64,000 bases of DNA from Aselliscus stoliczkanus (lineage: Eukaryota > Chordata > Mammalia > Chiroptera > Hipposideridae), in assembly GCA_033961575.1 (NCBI GenBank), contig CM066732.1, positions 69,230,687 through 69,294,686 on the forward strand, in the 5' to 3' direction. A program made the translations under genes and the position numbers. Of the stretch, positions 1-11,884 are shown piece after piece (positions within the stretch are counted from its first letter, which is position 1; the number at the start of each line of letters is the position of its first letter). A model generated the notes under the pieces. The model worked only from the letters and a program-made list of their open reading frames with translations, made no database searches and had not been told where the DNA came from.

Positions 1-529
1 GAAATTGAGAAAATTCATACCTAAACTATGGGATTAGAAGAGAGCATGACATAGCCCATTATATGTGAGTCTTTGTGGTTCCTGAACATAACTCAGCATA
101 TTTAAACAGGAGACAATCATGCCTTAATCTAGCAGTCAGATAGGTGGAAGTGTATTCTTCCATACAGTTATTTTGAAAAATGCAATCCAAGTCTGGTAAA
201 AGTATGTACATTAACTAGGAAAAGAGTTATTAATACTTATTAACAAATGAACTTCTTTTATAAATATTTGATAAAGAATACAATTCCTTTTCACTGAAGT
301 AAAATAATTAAAACATTGTTAATATCCATGCTTACAAGAAGAGACACTCAATGAGTATTAAATAGCACTTATAATTTCCCTTGACATCAAAGAAACTAAC
401 ACATTCATATATTATTTAAAACAATATCTGATTTTCTTAAGGAATTTGGAGGGATGTAAATCCTTTAACATTTTTCAAAGCGTTACTAACTATTCCATTT
501 ACAAACTATACAAACTAATTTAAAAAATA
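1..529. other. AT-rich DNA, nothing recognised
   Basis: No gene-like reading frame and no repeat that I can name. Plain AT-rich intergenic sequence. Confidence 0.5.
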
Positions 530-668
530 AAGAAGGAGAACTGACTCTGGTTGATGAACACACAATGTGTTATATAGATGATGTATTACAGAATTGCACA
601 CTTAAAACCTATAAATCTTTATGAGCTATTGTCACCCCAATAAACTTCAATTAAAAATAAAAAAAGAG
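530..668 (+). mobile_element. L1 3' end fragment
   Basis: The stretch reads like the 3' end of a mammalian L1 in sense orientation: a GATGATGTATTA block, a block resembling TTGCACACTTAAAACCTAT, then CACCCCAATAAACTTCAAT and an A-rich tail. AATAAA lies just before the tail. A short SINE follows directly, probably inserted in the tail. Family assignment is by recognition only. Confidence 0.6.
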
Positions 669-670
669 AA

Positions 671-800
671 CCGGCCGAGTGGTGTGGTGGTTAAGCGCTG
701 GCTTGGGAAGCCAGCAGCCCCGGTTCAGGTCCCACATATGAGGGCCAGTGACACTGCCCTCAAAAAAAAAAAAAAAAAAAAGAGAAAGAAAGAAAGAAAT
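671..800 (+). mobile_element. short tRNA-derived SINE
   Basis: This is one copy of the short SINE family of this genome: head CCGGCCGAGTGG, box-A-like TGGTGTGGTGG, anticodon-arm-like stem CTGGC/GCCAG around TTGGGAA-type loop, box-B-like GGTTCAGGTCC, then CACATATGAGGGCCAGTG and CACTGCCCTC. The body ends in a long A tail that degrades into AGAAAG repeats. It has no AATAAA signal. Confidence 0.85.
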
Positions 801-805
801 GAGGA

Positions 806-1376
806 GCTTACAGTCAAGATGGCAGAGTAGTCAAACACTATGTTGGCCTCCTCCCACAACCACCTCAAATTTACAACTAAACTACAGAAAAAGCATCATT
901 CAGAATTGCTTGAAGTCTAACTGAACAGAAATCCTATCATTAAGGACATACAGAAGAAACCACCTTGAGACTGGAAAGAGGGGCGGAGATGTGGAACAAG
1001 CTGGGCCAACACCCATATATGACAATTAAAAATCAGGAGAGGTATCTTGGCTGCAGAGATGAAACCCCATGAAAGAAAAGGGTTCCAGCTCCACACCAGG
1101 CTCCCCAACCTGGGGTTCCAGCACCAGGAAGAAAAGTTCCCACCGCCTCTGGTTGTGAAAACCTGTGGAGATTGTGGCTGAGTGAGATGGAGGGTGGCTG
1201 CAGTCCCAGGCAGTCCTCTTAAAAGGCCTGCTCATGGATTTATTGACTGATGGACTCACTCACTCTCAGCTCCAGAGCTGGAGGAGCAGCTCCAAAAACA
1301 CCAGGGATGTATCTGGATGAACTGAATTGTCTAGCTGCAGGACAAGAGTTGGAGGGGCAGCTTTCTCCCTAAAATA
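806..1376 (+). mobile_element. L1 5' UTR-like fragment
   Basis: The segment begins CAGTCAAGATGGCAGAGTAG, the kind of start seen at L1 5' ends. It continues with a GC-richer, purine-biased body containing GAGACTGGAAAGAGGGGCGGAG. It has no long open frame. It is separate from the L1 3' end at 530-668, because the order is wrong for a single copy. Exact borders are uncertain. Confidence 0.5.
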
Positions 1377-1421
1377 TTTACTCTTTGGCCCTTTACAAAA
1401 AAATTTTTGCTGAGCCCTGGT
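1377..1421. mobile_element. hAT (Charlie-type) terminal scrap
   Basis: TTTGGCCCTTTACA followed by AAATTTTTGCTGAGCCCTGG resembles the end of a mammalian non-autonomous hAT element, as does the longer copy at 63125-63350. Only about 45 bases remain. Confidence 0.45.
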
Positions 1422-1780
1422 TTAACTAAATTAACATGGAATATAGTTATAGGAACTGTTTTAATCTCTTTTCTTCTAATTTTATAATCTATCATTTTTT
1501 TAGGTCAATTTTCTTTGATTGATTTTTCTCCTCATTATGGGTTGTATTTCTTTGCTTCTTTCCTTGTTTGGCAAAGTTTGACTGGATAGCTGACACTGAT
1601 TTTTACCTCATGGATTGCTATATTATTTGTCTTCCTTTAAGTATTCTTTAAAACTCTGTTCCAGGACATAGTTAGATTATGTGGAAACAGATTGATCTAT
1701 TCTGTACTTTCTTTCATTCTGCTTTTCTAAGAGTTATGTTTACATTAGAGTTAACTCCCCCCCACCCACACACACATACA
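1422..1780. other. Unclassified AT-rich DNA
   Basis: No gene and no repeat recognised. The last 30 bases are a C- and CA-rich run that abuts the solo LTR. Confidence 0.4.
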
Positions 1781-2437
1781 CGTGGCCTCACAGCATCCTC
1801 GCCGTCTGCCTGCCTGCATTTGTCCATAACAGCAGAACCTCACGGGGACAGGATTTTCACTATGTTTATGGCAAAACCCCATGGGACCCCAAGAGAGAGG
1901 GTGGGACAGCCAATGACGGGCAAGACCCTAAATATGCCCATTAGGGCGGCCTAAGACAGGCGTCCTCGGAGGGTCCCTGGGAGGAATCAAGGAGGTGAAG
2001 CAGCATAAGGGCCTGTGACCCCTTAACTGCAGAGCTAACAGCCTGCCTGAGAAGAGAAATCTTCCCAAGAGATAACATCAGTCCTCCTTGCGTTCTTGCC
2101 TCTAAGTATCATAGTGATTCATTAACTGTTTCCCTAGGAGGCATTGTTGTATTGGTCAAGGGTCTTTCAGCTGAGGTGGTCTGTGGGACGTAGGGAGATC
2201 TGGCTAAATTCTTTGGGTGACGTATGTGAATTACAGATAGCGGAAATAACAAAGCGCCTTCCCTGTGTGTACTCAATAAAAGCTGCAGTATGACCAAATT
2301 CTGGGCTCTTTGTCTTTAAGGCACTGAGACCCCTGGCTCACATTGCTTTTAAACTACACCTTGTCTCTTGCTCTTTATTTCTGTTTCTGAGTCCCTGCCA
2401 GTCCTCTCGAGGAAGCCAGACCCAGCCGTGCATGATG

Positions 2438-2442
<5 letters not shown>
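1781..2442 (+). mobile_element. solo LTR, class II (ERVK-like), copy A
   Basis: About 662 bp, closely related to the interrupted LTR at 19478-19868 plus 28914-29239. It starts CGTGGCCTCACAG, where copy B has TGTGGCCTCACAG, and ends GATGCCACA. It contains a promoter-like CAATAAAAGCTGCAG, where copy B has CTATAAAAGCTGCA, and a U5-like CTTGCTCTTTATTTCTGTTTCTGAGTCC. No internal retroviral sequence adjoins it, so it is solo. The flanks CATACA and CACACA could be a degraded 6-bp target duplication, but a CA microsatellite blurs the right side. The class II call rests on the perfect 6-bp duplication of copy B. Confidence 0.75.

Positions 2443-2482
<40 letters not shown>
2439..2482. repeat. (CA)n microsatellite
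   Basis: A run of about 21 CA units directly at the 3' edge of the solo LTR. It may have grown from a CA-rich target duplication. Confidence 0.95.
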
Positions 2483-2485
<3 letters not shown>

Positions 2486-5417
2486 GAAGAAAGAATCTTA
2501 TTATACTCACCAATACATCCTGGGTTATGAGGTCTTCTGATCTGGCTTTAAGTAACAGGCATTTTCCAGGACCTATGTGAGCTCCAAACACTGGATCTTC
2601 GTTCCCACTTTGATTCTTTCCTTGGACTCCAGTATTTTATTTTTCTACATGTTATGACCAAAATTCACTTGAACACTCAAGGGTGATCCTCTGCAGATTT
2701 CCAGAATTCCCTTTATCTACGTCATTCTTGTTTTCCTTTAATCTGCCCTACAAATTCTATTAACCTTCACTTCCCTTAAATTTCAACTCAGGGTGGCAGC
2801 TGCATTCATCTTGTGTTCATCTTCCTAGACTTTATCCTGTAAATTTTCTCCAGGGCATATTCTAAGACAATTTTGAGTACTCTTTTTTTGTTCCCCATCT
2901 TTCATGGATCTCTGATGTCCAATGTCTCGAGGGCCATTGCTCTCTAATGTCTCAGTAGTGTAGCTGAATGAATGACAGGAAAGACCTATCTGGCCCCAAG
3001 GGCTTATCACACTTACCATTCATCTGTCCAAATTAGGTTATTAACATGATTGTGCAGACATTTGACTAGTTTATTTCTACTTCAAGTTTTTCAGAAAGAC
3101 GATTACCCAATCAACTTGTACCTTTTTCTAACCCAAGTCAGATATTTTCACTATAGTAGCAGTTCTCAAAGTTTCTGTTCTATGAAACTTTGAGACATTA
3201 CTCCCAAACTTGGAGGTTTAATGCAAGTTTTAACTTTTATATTACGTTGGTTATTTCAAAGGAAATCAAGGGGAAAAAAATACAACATATTTAGATTTTA
3301 CCACACATTTATATATTTGCAGGAAGGCATATACAAAATTTCAGAGGAATATTATTAAGTTAATATTTTTTACTACTTCAAAGATTTACTCAGGAATCTA
3401 TAAAACTGGTAGTCATCTGTTTTATGCATTTTATAACAAAGAATTATATGCTACCCACTTTTTACATTATTGATCTTTAGAAGTCTCACTTTTTAAACAT
3501 GAACACAAATTTGCTTAATTGCTAAGAAAACAGCAGTTGTTTTTGAGGGAGATTTTGCATCATATAATTTCTAGATTTTATAACTGCCTTAATAAAACCC
3601 TCCTTAAAATACTTTCATATGCTCTAAAATATATCTACTTTTAAGAGACTAAAAATAATGATGATTAAATCAAAATATTATAAATTAGAATTTTAACATA
3701 CTTATGGTTTTGTGATTGTGGATTATACTACAGACTTTTACTTAAAACAAATATTAAATTTTATTATTTTCACAAATCATTTAATATTTTGTAATAAAAT
3801 TTTAATTGTTTTACTTCTATTCTGCTAGGACTCTTGTATTTAATTTCACCCTGAAAAAATGAAATATTTTTCAATATTAAAACTTTCAAGAGACATAGTA
3901 GTGTATCAGTACTTCCTTACTTAAATATATATTTATAGAACTAATGTAACACTTGTTTGTTCTTAATGAAAACTGAAATTATTTAATAACATCTTTTATT
4001 TTTCTCACTTAACAGGAAAACTCATTAGCAGGCAGAAACACATGAAGTATTTTAGAACCATCAGTGGCCCATCATTTATCACAGTCTTCTCATAACGAGA
4101 TATAGCTTTCTTATAAAAATAAGCTTTAAAAGATTATTTAAAATGTGTCTTAGAAAAGTATTTTGTAATCCATTTAATTCAGGAAAGAATTTGAATCACT
4201 TAGTTATAAATGGCTGAAAATATGGATTTTATAATGGAAATGCCGAGTCTTAACTTCAGTATTACAAATGTGACACTATAATATGAGAAGAAGAGAATGA
4301 GTTACAGTTATGTGCAGAAATCATTATGCATTTCATAATATCAAAAGATGAATATCTTTATTCATAGTCAAATAACACTACAGATTGACTTATTTATTTT
4401 AGTTGTCTCAGTCTCCATAATGCATTCATTTACTTGACAAACTAGATTACCACTTATGTTGTTACAACTCGTTAGTTCTGGTTTCTTGTTAATTATTCTA
4501 ATTAGTCATTCATGAGTTGAGTTGGCAATAATTATGGATCTTTTGACATCACATTGGGAAAACAAATGTCATTAAGGCTTATATTATAATACATGATTAT
4601 TTTACAATACATGATTGTGGAATGCTGAACCTATCAAAGAAAACCTCTCAAATATATATAAAGATCTTCAAAACTAGTGTCAGTTGGAAAATTGGTACTT
4701 CTTGTTTTTATATGAATAATGGCAGTCTTTTACAACTCTCATTATCTTTTTAAATATACTTTGCATGCAGCTCCTTGATATTATATATTATTCGAATAAC
4801 TACTTAAATCATCAATTTCTCATAATATTCATATTGATTTACTTGCTATAAATACAAATTTATAAGACACAGTTTTGTTTGAATTTTTCATACATATTTT
4901 ATGATAAAAGTATTGGATTTCTAATCATAAATACAGTGTTCTCACTTTCAATTTTTGATGGTTACCTATAAAAAGTAAAATCTGTAAATGGAAAATACAG
5001 TTTTAATGAAAGCAGGAGATTAGGTAGATAAGTCAGGTATTATTTAGTGGAATTTTATGATGTACATATTCTAAATGTATTGATTTTTAACAAAATATAT
5101 CCAATACAAAATTGATTTATTAATTTATATTTTCCAAGACATACCTTTGTCTCAAGTGGATCATTTAAAAACTAAAGCATTGTCTATTAAGTATCGGGAA
5201 CGATAACTAATAACATAATTAAAAAGATTTAACTTCGGAGACAGTAATGAAGGAAATATTACTGTAGGTGTTAGTAGGATAAAGGGAACTGATATAGTGG
5301 TTAAATATTAGGTATAAGCATGTGGAAAGCCCTTATGTTCCCCAAGGAGAGGGGGAGAAGCAGAGTTTAATCCTTGGAGAGAGCTGAAGCCAGAAAGAGC
5401 AAGAGCAGGTATTAATT
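2483..5417. other. Unclassified intergenic DNA
   Basis: No gene and no repeat that I can name. The first 600 bases are less AT-rich and could be an old LTR or DNA-element relic. The remainder is very AT-rich. Confidence 0.4.
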
Positions 5418-5590
5418 AGACATTTGATGTGGATTACCTCATTGAATCTGATAATCAAAACAATCCTGTAAAGTAAGAGTATATGAATTTAGATTGTAGA
5501 CTGAGACCTTCAGAAGTTTATTGATTTGCCCAGGTAACATGATTCAAAGTTTATAGATGAAAAATTTGAACCCAGTCATCTAACTTGTAG
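5418..5590 (+). mobile_element. MIR SINE
   Basis: The order of motifs follows a MIR core: a block resembling TTACCTCATTGAATCTGATAATC, AACAATCCTGTAAAGTAAG, then a TTTATAGATGAAAAATTTGAACCCAG-like end after TTGATTTGCCCAGGTAACATG. It is heavily diverged, as expected for a mammal-wide SINE. Confidence 0.6.
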
Positions 5591-5740
5591 AAAGTTTGAC
5601 TAACATAACCTACCTAGTTATGTATAATTGATGAGAAGGAATGGAAGCAACAATATTTATTATAAAACAAAGTTTTTTTATAAAAATATAATTGGAAAAT
5701 TTATTATGTTTTGTTATTTTTCTACCACATTTGTTTTTTT

Positions 5741-6199
5741 AAGCATTTTTTTTTTTTTGAATTGGGGAATTGGGGGAGGAAAACAGCATTGGGGAATCAG
5801 GGAAGAGGAACAGACAAGTTGCTCTCCTTTTGTTCTTCAGTCTAGTTGTGGAGGACGTTGCTTCACTCGCCCATGTTTCATCATTGCGCTCCTCCTGGGT
5901 GAGTCAGATTGGCCATCGGCCTCTGGATGGCCGCTCACAGCTGCTCTTGGCAGCTCATTCTGGCTGCCTGTCGCTCAAGCTGGCCACTCACAGTAGCTTT
6001 TGTCAGCCTGCTGCCGCAGAGGCTGCAGCCGATGCCAGCAACTCACAGGAGCCTAGCTCCAGGTTGAGCTGTTTTCACCATCTTAGCTATAGAGGGCAGT
6101 ATCACTGGCTCATATGTGGGATCTGAACTGGGGCCCTGCTGCTCAGAGCTGGTGTCCCAAGCCAGCTCTTAACCAATGAGCCGCTATGCCGACCCATAT
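5741..6199 (-). mobile_element. long composite SINE with 15-bp target duplication
   Basis: Poly-T, then GAATTGGGGAATTGGGGGAGG, is the reverse complement of the T+ tail (CCCCAATTCCCCAATAAAATCTTT-type). The body carries TTGTGGAGGACGTTGCTTCAC and GCAGCTCATTCTGGCTGCC. The tRNA-like head is at the right end (CTTAACCAATGAGCCGCTATGCCGACCC). It is flanked by CACATTTGTTTTTTT at 5726-5740 and 6200-6214. Confidence 0.85.
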
Positions 6200-6212
6200 C
6201 ACATTTGTTTTT

Positions 6213-6344
6213 TTGTATCCACTGAGTTTTGTTTTTTTTTTTTTTTTTTGAGGGCAGTGTCACTGGCCCTCATATGTGGGACCCGAACTGGGGCCACTGG
6301 CTTCCCAAGCCAGTGCTTAACCACCGTGCCCCTCGGCCGGCCCT
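6213..6344 (-). mobile_element. short tRNA-derived SINE, probable 3' transduction
   Basis: The core 6250-6344 is a near-consensus short SINE in reverse: GAGGGCAGTGTCACTGGCC through TCGGCCGGCCCT. CACATTTGTTTTT occurs at 6200-6212 and again at 6345-6357, outside the element. Between the left copy and the poly-T tail lies GTATCCACTGAGTTTTG, best read as a short unique segment transcribed downstream of the source copy. Confidence 0.75.
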
Positions 6345-6357
6345 CACATTTGTTTTT

Positions 6358-7002
6358 AATTTGCTCTTTGTGTACTCCTTTAGGTTGCCCAAAATTTTCA
6401 AAGTGGCGGAGTATTTTTGAACTTCACAAATTTTATCTGCAGTTCCATAAATGGAGAGTATAAGTAAGTGCTATATTAAATGATAATTATTTTCATTTAA
6501 TGACAATGGTATGTGATATGTTAAATGATCATTATTGACAAATCCTTTAATAGAAATCAAATTTTCTGAAAAAGAGATGGAGAATTGATTTCTTTCACAC
6601 TAAACAGAACACAATCTTAAGGGCTGAGCCAATTAATGCCCTGTTTTTCAATTAAAAGTACCCGAATTTTAAAAAGACAGTTTAGATATGACATGATATC
6701 TAGAGCTTCTCACTATAAAACACTCAGTAAAACAAATAACTATTTTTCATCCTTCTGATAAATTAAATATCCTCTAAATCCCTTTGTTGTTTATTGTAAG
6801 GTTTCCTCCTTTCTCTTTTACCTTACTCTGCCAAATAAGTTTGAGCAGGTTTAGAAAAGTGTGGCCAGTGATTGAGCAAACAGATCCAATATAGACTGCT
6901 ATTAGGAAGAAGGAGGTGGAAGATAGAGGCTGTCATTCACTCCTTCAGATGTTGCTATAGTAGTATGAAGCATCGCCAGACTAATTACTAGCCTTTAAAT
7001 AA
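6358..7002. other. Unclassified DNA
   Basis: No gene or nameable repeat seen. Confidence 0.4.
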
Positions 7003-7165
7003 TTGAGTGTTATATATTTTGAAATATATATATCTATATATACACACATATATATATATAATTTTACAATATCATACCAGGTATATACACATGTACTATA
7101 CTATTTATATATAGACATAAAATACTGTGTATATATTACTATTATGTATGATATATATTGCTTCA
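7003..7165. repeat. AT-rich simple repeat
   Basis: Imperfect TATATA tracts broken by ACAC and GTATATAC pieces. Low-complexity sequence; the open frames across it have no meaning. Confidence 0.7.
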
Positions 7166-7879
7166 CATTAACACAATTCATTACTTATTCTTTAATAAAC
7201 ATTGGCACTGTGCACTGCAGTCTAAGTTGAATTAATTTGGGGGAATCTCTCAGTTATACATCTACCTCTCTGACACACAGTGACTCATCTACACATGCTT
7301 CTTTTGAAAGTAAGTTCATAAGGGCTGGGAATTTCTGGAGCTCATTTTGTCTCAAATCCCTATGGTACTCCTCAGTCCTGCCTTAAACAGTAGATTCAAA
7401 ATAGGCAAAGATATTACAGTGATTGTGAAGAAAGAGTTTCTGAGTTTCTTCAATTCTGTCATCCTATAAGACTACCCAGAGATTTCATCTGCTATCAAAA
7501 TTTAAAACGGTGAAAGAGGGTGTGAATTTCAAGGCATAATATATTTTGTTTGATAAGTTATAAATTTTAGGTCATATATACAATATTTTAGTGAAATTAA
7601 ACTATGTCTCTGAACTTTATTTTCTTTTTAGTTGTTAATTGCTCGAAAACTAAATAATTAATCATGAAAATCCGTTCCGGATGTTAAGAGTATTATTGAA
7701 AATAATTTTGCCTATAGACGGGAGAGTGTTAAAAAATGATACACTCTCGGTGTCAAAGGTCCTACTTATAGGCACAAATATATCCATTAAAAGCATGTTT
7801 ATCTCATCTTTCTGACGTGTGATTTTTTTTTCCTCATGCTGCACAATTTTTATGGATGATCTCCTTCCTTAACTTCTGT
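7166..7879. other. Unclassified DNA
   Basis: No gene or nameable repeat seen. Confidence 0.4.
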
Positions 7880-8460
7880 ATCATGTAATCACCAACGCCA
7901 GCCAATTTAGTCTTTTAAATATCTATCAAATCCAGCCACATCTCTTCAGCCCACTGCCACTTCCGTAAGTCACCGCACTGTCTTTTCAAAATTACCTGAC
8001 TTTAAAAAAAAAAAAAATTTTCCCATCTTGTGTCTTGTTTGACTACTCTTTATCTGGGTTCCTATTGAATGATTATTCCAAAAATTCAAACATTATTCCA
8101 CTTTACATTGCCTCAAGGTAAAATCAAAATGTTTTAATATGCCATCCAACTTCCGAAATGAACTGGGCCCTCTCTCTTTATCTCTTTACTTGACATTTCT
8201 ACAGACTCAAAGCTGCATGGAACTATGCTCAGTCATTTAAGCATTTAATATGTTTAGGATATTCTCTTTGTTTTCAACATTGTCTACCATTCATCCTTTT
8301 ATCTAGATAACATCTATTTTTCCTTAAGGTTTCAACTTATTAGTTACCTTCTTAAAAATACTTTTCAGCTTCTAAGATGAATTATCTTGTATTTATATAT
8401 TCATAATTTTTAGTATTCTGCACTTCCTTTATTACACCTATCACAGGCTTCATGATGAAA
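7880..8460 (-). mobile_element. L2-type LINE fragment
   Basis: The segment follows the antisense L2 3' pattern loosely: CCAGCCACATCTCTTCAGCCCACTGCCAC, then GGTAAAATCAAAATG, GAACTGGGCCCTCTCTCTTT, a TTTGACATTTCTACA-type block and a CTTAAGGTTTCAACTT-type block. It is strongly diverged and interrupted by an A13 run near 8004. Confidence 0.45.
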
Positions 8461-8719
8461 AGAACCCTTTGTTAACCTCTGTACCATATTACATAAGAAA
8501 GTGACTTTCTATTTTTATGGAAATATTATTTAATTGATGTTTGAAATATGTACTGAGAATAAAAGGGATTGTATTAGAAAGTAAGAGGTAAAAATGATAG
8601 TGGATTTGACAGTGTGAGCTAGGGGTGAATGATAAAAAAAGTACACTGGTATCTGAAGCAATTATTACCTTATATCCTTTGTAGAAATTCTTATATACAT
8701 GGATATGCACTGAAGTGTC

Positions 8720-8870
8720 TTTTTGTTTGTTTGTTTTTAGCTGAGCCATCCTGCCACCTGTTGGCAGCTCAGCAGCAGCTCACCTCGAGCTGGGCATCAA
8801 ACTACTGTTGCTCAGAGCTCAGCTTGCACTTTTGAGCGAGCTCTTAACCAACTGAGCCACTCGGCCAGTC
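8720..8870 (-). mobile_element. SINE, GCCATCCTGCC-type
   Basis: A T/G-rich tail is followed by AGCTGAGCCATCCTGCCACC, GTTGGCAGCTCAGCAGCAG and the tRNA-like head in reverse, CTCTTAACCAACTGAGCCAC then TCGGCCAGTC. It is flanked by CTGAAGTGT at 8710-8718 and 8871-8879. Related copies lie at 18778-18860 and 58120-58304. Confidence 0.8.
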
Positions 8871-8879
8871 CTGAAGTGT

Positions 8880-9324
8880 TGCTTTTAAGAGAAAAAAAAT
8901 GTAAATACCCTAATATCCCATAAGAGGAAATGGATAAATTTGATATACTTTTGCAATGAGATATCATATAGTAGTATAAAATGAGTGAATTATAATGACC
9001 TGTATCATTAGGCATAACCTGGAAGAAATTATATTACTTTTGGAGAAAATCAAGTATAATCAATGATTAATGTATGTACCAGACTGACACATAATTATTT
9101 TAGAATAAATATAGCCTCTGTTAAGAGAAAAAGAAAATTGAGACCATGACTTCAATTCTAACATTTTATCAATTAGAAAATGTTAAACAAACAAGGAAAA
9201 ACGTACATTTCTTTGTGAATGTATCCTTACTTTTCTGCATTTAAAAATGTCATTATATAAAATAAAGAAAATCTAATGGACCTTCATTTCAGTTCACTTT
9301 TGTTACATCGTAACGTACACCACA
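8880..9324. other. Unclassified AT-rich DNA
   Basis: No gene or nameable repeat seen. Confidence 0.4.
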
Positions 9325-9640
9325 TTTTTTCAGCTTTATTGAGGTATAATCGACAAATAAAATTGTGATATTTAAAGTGTACATCATGGTGGTTTGATAT
9401 AAATACACATTATGAAAGGATTCTCCCATCTAGTTAATTAACACATTCATCACATCACCTCACATATTAATTTTTTTTATTTTATGAGAACATTTAAATA
9501 CTACTCTCAGCAAATTTCAATTAGACAATACAGTGTTATTAGCTATAGTCACCATGTTATACATGAGACTCTCAGGCCTTATTCATCTTATAGCTGAAAG
9601 TTTGTACCCTTTTACCAATCTTTATACTGACATTTTAAAC
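9325..9640 (-). mobile_element. L1MA/L1MB-type 3' UTR fragment
   Basis: Antisense L1 3' UTR signature: CAGCTTTATTGAGGTATAAT, AAAGTGTACATCATGGTGG, TAACACATTCATCACATCACC, then ATTAGCTATAGTCACCATG and GAAAGTTTGTACCCTTTTACC. The order and spacing match the 3' region of old mammalian L1 copies. Confidence 0.8.
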
Positions 9641-11820
9641 AATAATGATTTACTATTTTTTCATGATTCTGTGATCCTTGGGCAGCCTCTCTGCTGTCTT
9701 GGCCTGTGTTTGCTGACAACACAGATGGGTTCAGGGTTATCTGGGGAACTTGAGAAGCTTCTTCCCAACATAGTAATATTAGGGCAACATTCCAAAAGAG
9801 TAAAAACAGAAGCTGGAAGACCAGTTTTGGATACAGAACATTTCTTCTGTCACATTTTGTTGATCAACTCAAGTCACAAGCTCAGCTCAGATATACAGGA
9901 TGTGAAAATAGACTGTACATGTTTATGGGAAGAGCTGAAAGGTCACATTGCAAAAAGGTATATAAACTAGGATGCAGGGAATGTGTGACCATATTTGTAT
10001 CCATATTTTCAAATTTATTATATCCTCTTTACTGATATCTAATATGCTACAGACTAATATTTCTAGGTTAATGTTTATCAAAACTCTGTGCACACCACAT
10101 CGATTATTAAATCTAGTTTTCTTTTCCTTTACCAAGAATACCTAGTGGTATCAAAGTCTTCATTCTGACCCCAAAGATAGACTCATAATTTTATTTTTAA
10201 TTGTATATTTTATTTTCCATTTTGCAAAGATGACTAGGTGACCAGTGAAATTGTGCTCCTTTTCCACACATGCTAGAAAGTGACCATCCAGTCAGAAACT
10301 ACATTCCCTATTCTCTCTTGCATCTATCTAGGTGAGCTTATGGCATTGAATTCTGGCTGAAGGAATTCAGGTAGAAGAAATATATGCTCTGGTAGACTTG
10401 GCCCTTAAAAACCATCTTGGAATCCTTCATGTTATTTCTTGTCCAATCTGTAGGCAGAGTATGGACATCTCAGAAGTGAACTTGGAAGCCACCTGTCAAA
10501 AATTAAAGTCTCCATTACTTTTATCTATGAATAAACAGATGAAGCAATACCTTCTGAACTTGCCATCCCACCATTAACTAACCTCAGGGATGCGTTAAAA
10601 AAAGATAAAACAAAACAAAAACAAAACAACAACAAAATAACCTCTTTATTATTGATTTCAGAGATTATTTGTTATTTCAGCTAATATTTAGCTCAACTAT
10701 TATATGAGTCTTTATTCTCTATAAATGAATGTAATGTAACACTAGTTAAACGGGCTTCTAGACAAATATGGTTATATGATCAGATGTGTTTTATTCATGT
10801 GTGTAGGAAATATAGTAGAGAACAGTAGTAATAAATAGAGAAAGTGATATAACATTAAAATATTAGGTAAGAATATTATTCTCATTCCATTAACTTCAAA
10901 GGGTTGCTTTTGTAATAACATACACACAAGATTTAGAAAGAAAGGCAAATCTATCTGTGATTTTCTAATAAGAAAGAGATTTTCTAATAAGAAATATATA
11001 TACACACACATTACCCACATGTGAGTAATTGGATTGTACCTACAGGGAAATTCCACCCAATGCTCTGGCTCAAGTGGGCAGAGCATGGGTTACATGGTAG
11101 ATTACAGAGAATGTTGGGAGTGGTGCATTCTAAAATGTGTAATTATCTCTAAGAAATTATGCTGGAGAAAAATCAGTCACTTAAAAAGGAGCTAAAATAA
11201 TGTTTGGCGTTGAATATAAAGACAGAAACAGCATTTGCCTTTACCAAGTATATAAAGAATTAAATCAAAGTGATATGATATCATTAATTATGACTAATTA
11301 ACAGAGTAAATATTAGAGTGCAAAATGCTGCTGAGGATAAATATTAGTTGCTATACAGATAAGTAATAACAGGGCAGGAGACCACATCAATTCATACAGT
11401 GTGAAGTATACTCACAAAATTATTACACACGCATATATTTTAGATTAATTGGATTCTATACAGATGCTGCAAGCTACATCATGAACATTTTTAACACTAT
11501 TATATATTCTGAATCAAAAGCATTTTTAGTAAATCCAGTTTCTTTCAAATTATGCACCACACTTCATTATATCAACTGCTCATTTTGCAAATATAAGATA
11601 TAAGGAACATCAAAATAAACATTTACATTTATTATAAACAAAACTAAACAAAGCACAAAGTAATAAAAACTTTGTTCTCCATGTTTTTGGGAATTTTTCT
11701 TGGGAAATTCCTAAACTGGAATTTCTGTGGGTATGTTAATAGCTTTTTGTGCTTTACCAAATTTCCTTTACACATTTTATACTGTGTATGACATAGCAGA
11801 ATACATACAGCTATACAAAT
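9641..11820. other. Unclassified DNA with one probable old repeat
   Basis: No gene seen. Positions 10200-10545 are less AT-rich and read like an old dispersed repeat (ATTCTGGCTGAAGGAATTCA, CTTGGAAGCCACCTGTC), but I cannot name the family. An AAAC-rich tract lies near 10600-10640. Confidence 0.35.
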
Positions 11821-11884
11821 AGTGTGTGTGTGTGTGTATGTATATATATATATATATATATCTTCATATATATATACACACACA
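11821..11884. repeat. (TG)n(TA)n microsatellite
   Basis: A GTGTGTGTGTGTGTATG tract runs into TATATATATATATATATATA. Simple repeat. Confidence 0.9.

Noticed and set aside
671..740. tRNA-like cloverleaf at SINE heads
   Set aside because: The A and B boxes belong to SINE promoters. The units have SINE bodies and A tails and recur many times, so they are not host tRNA genes.
2349..2591. Minus-strand frame with a long Cys-Val repeat
   Set aside because: It is the (CA)n microsatellite and LTR end read in reverse.
9533..9970. 145-codon plus-strand frame
   Set aside because: Its first part overlaps an antisense L1 3' UTR and the start is not ATG-supported by context; no domain is recognisable.
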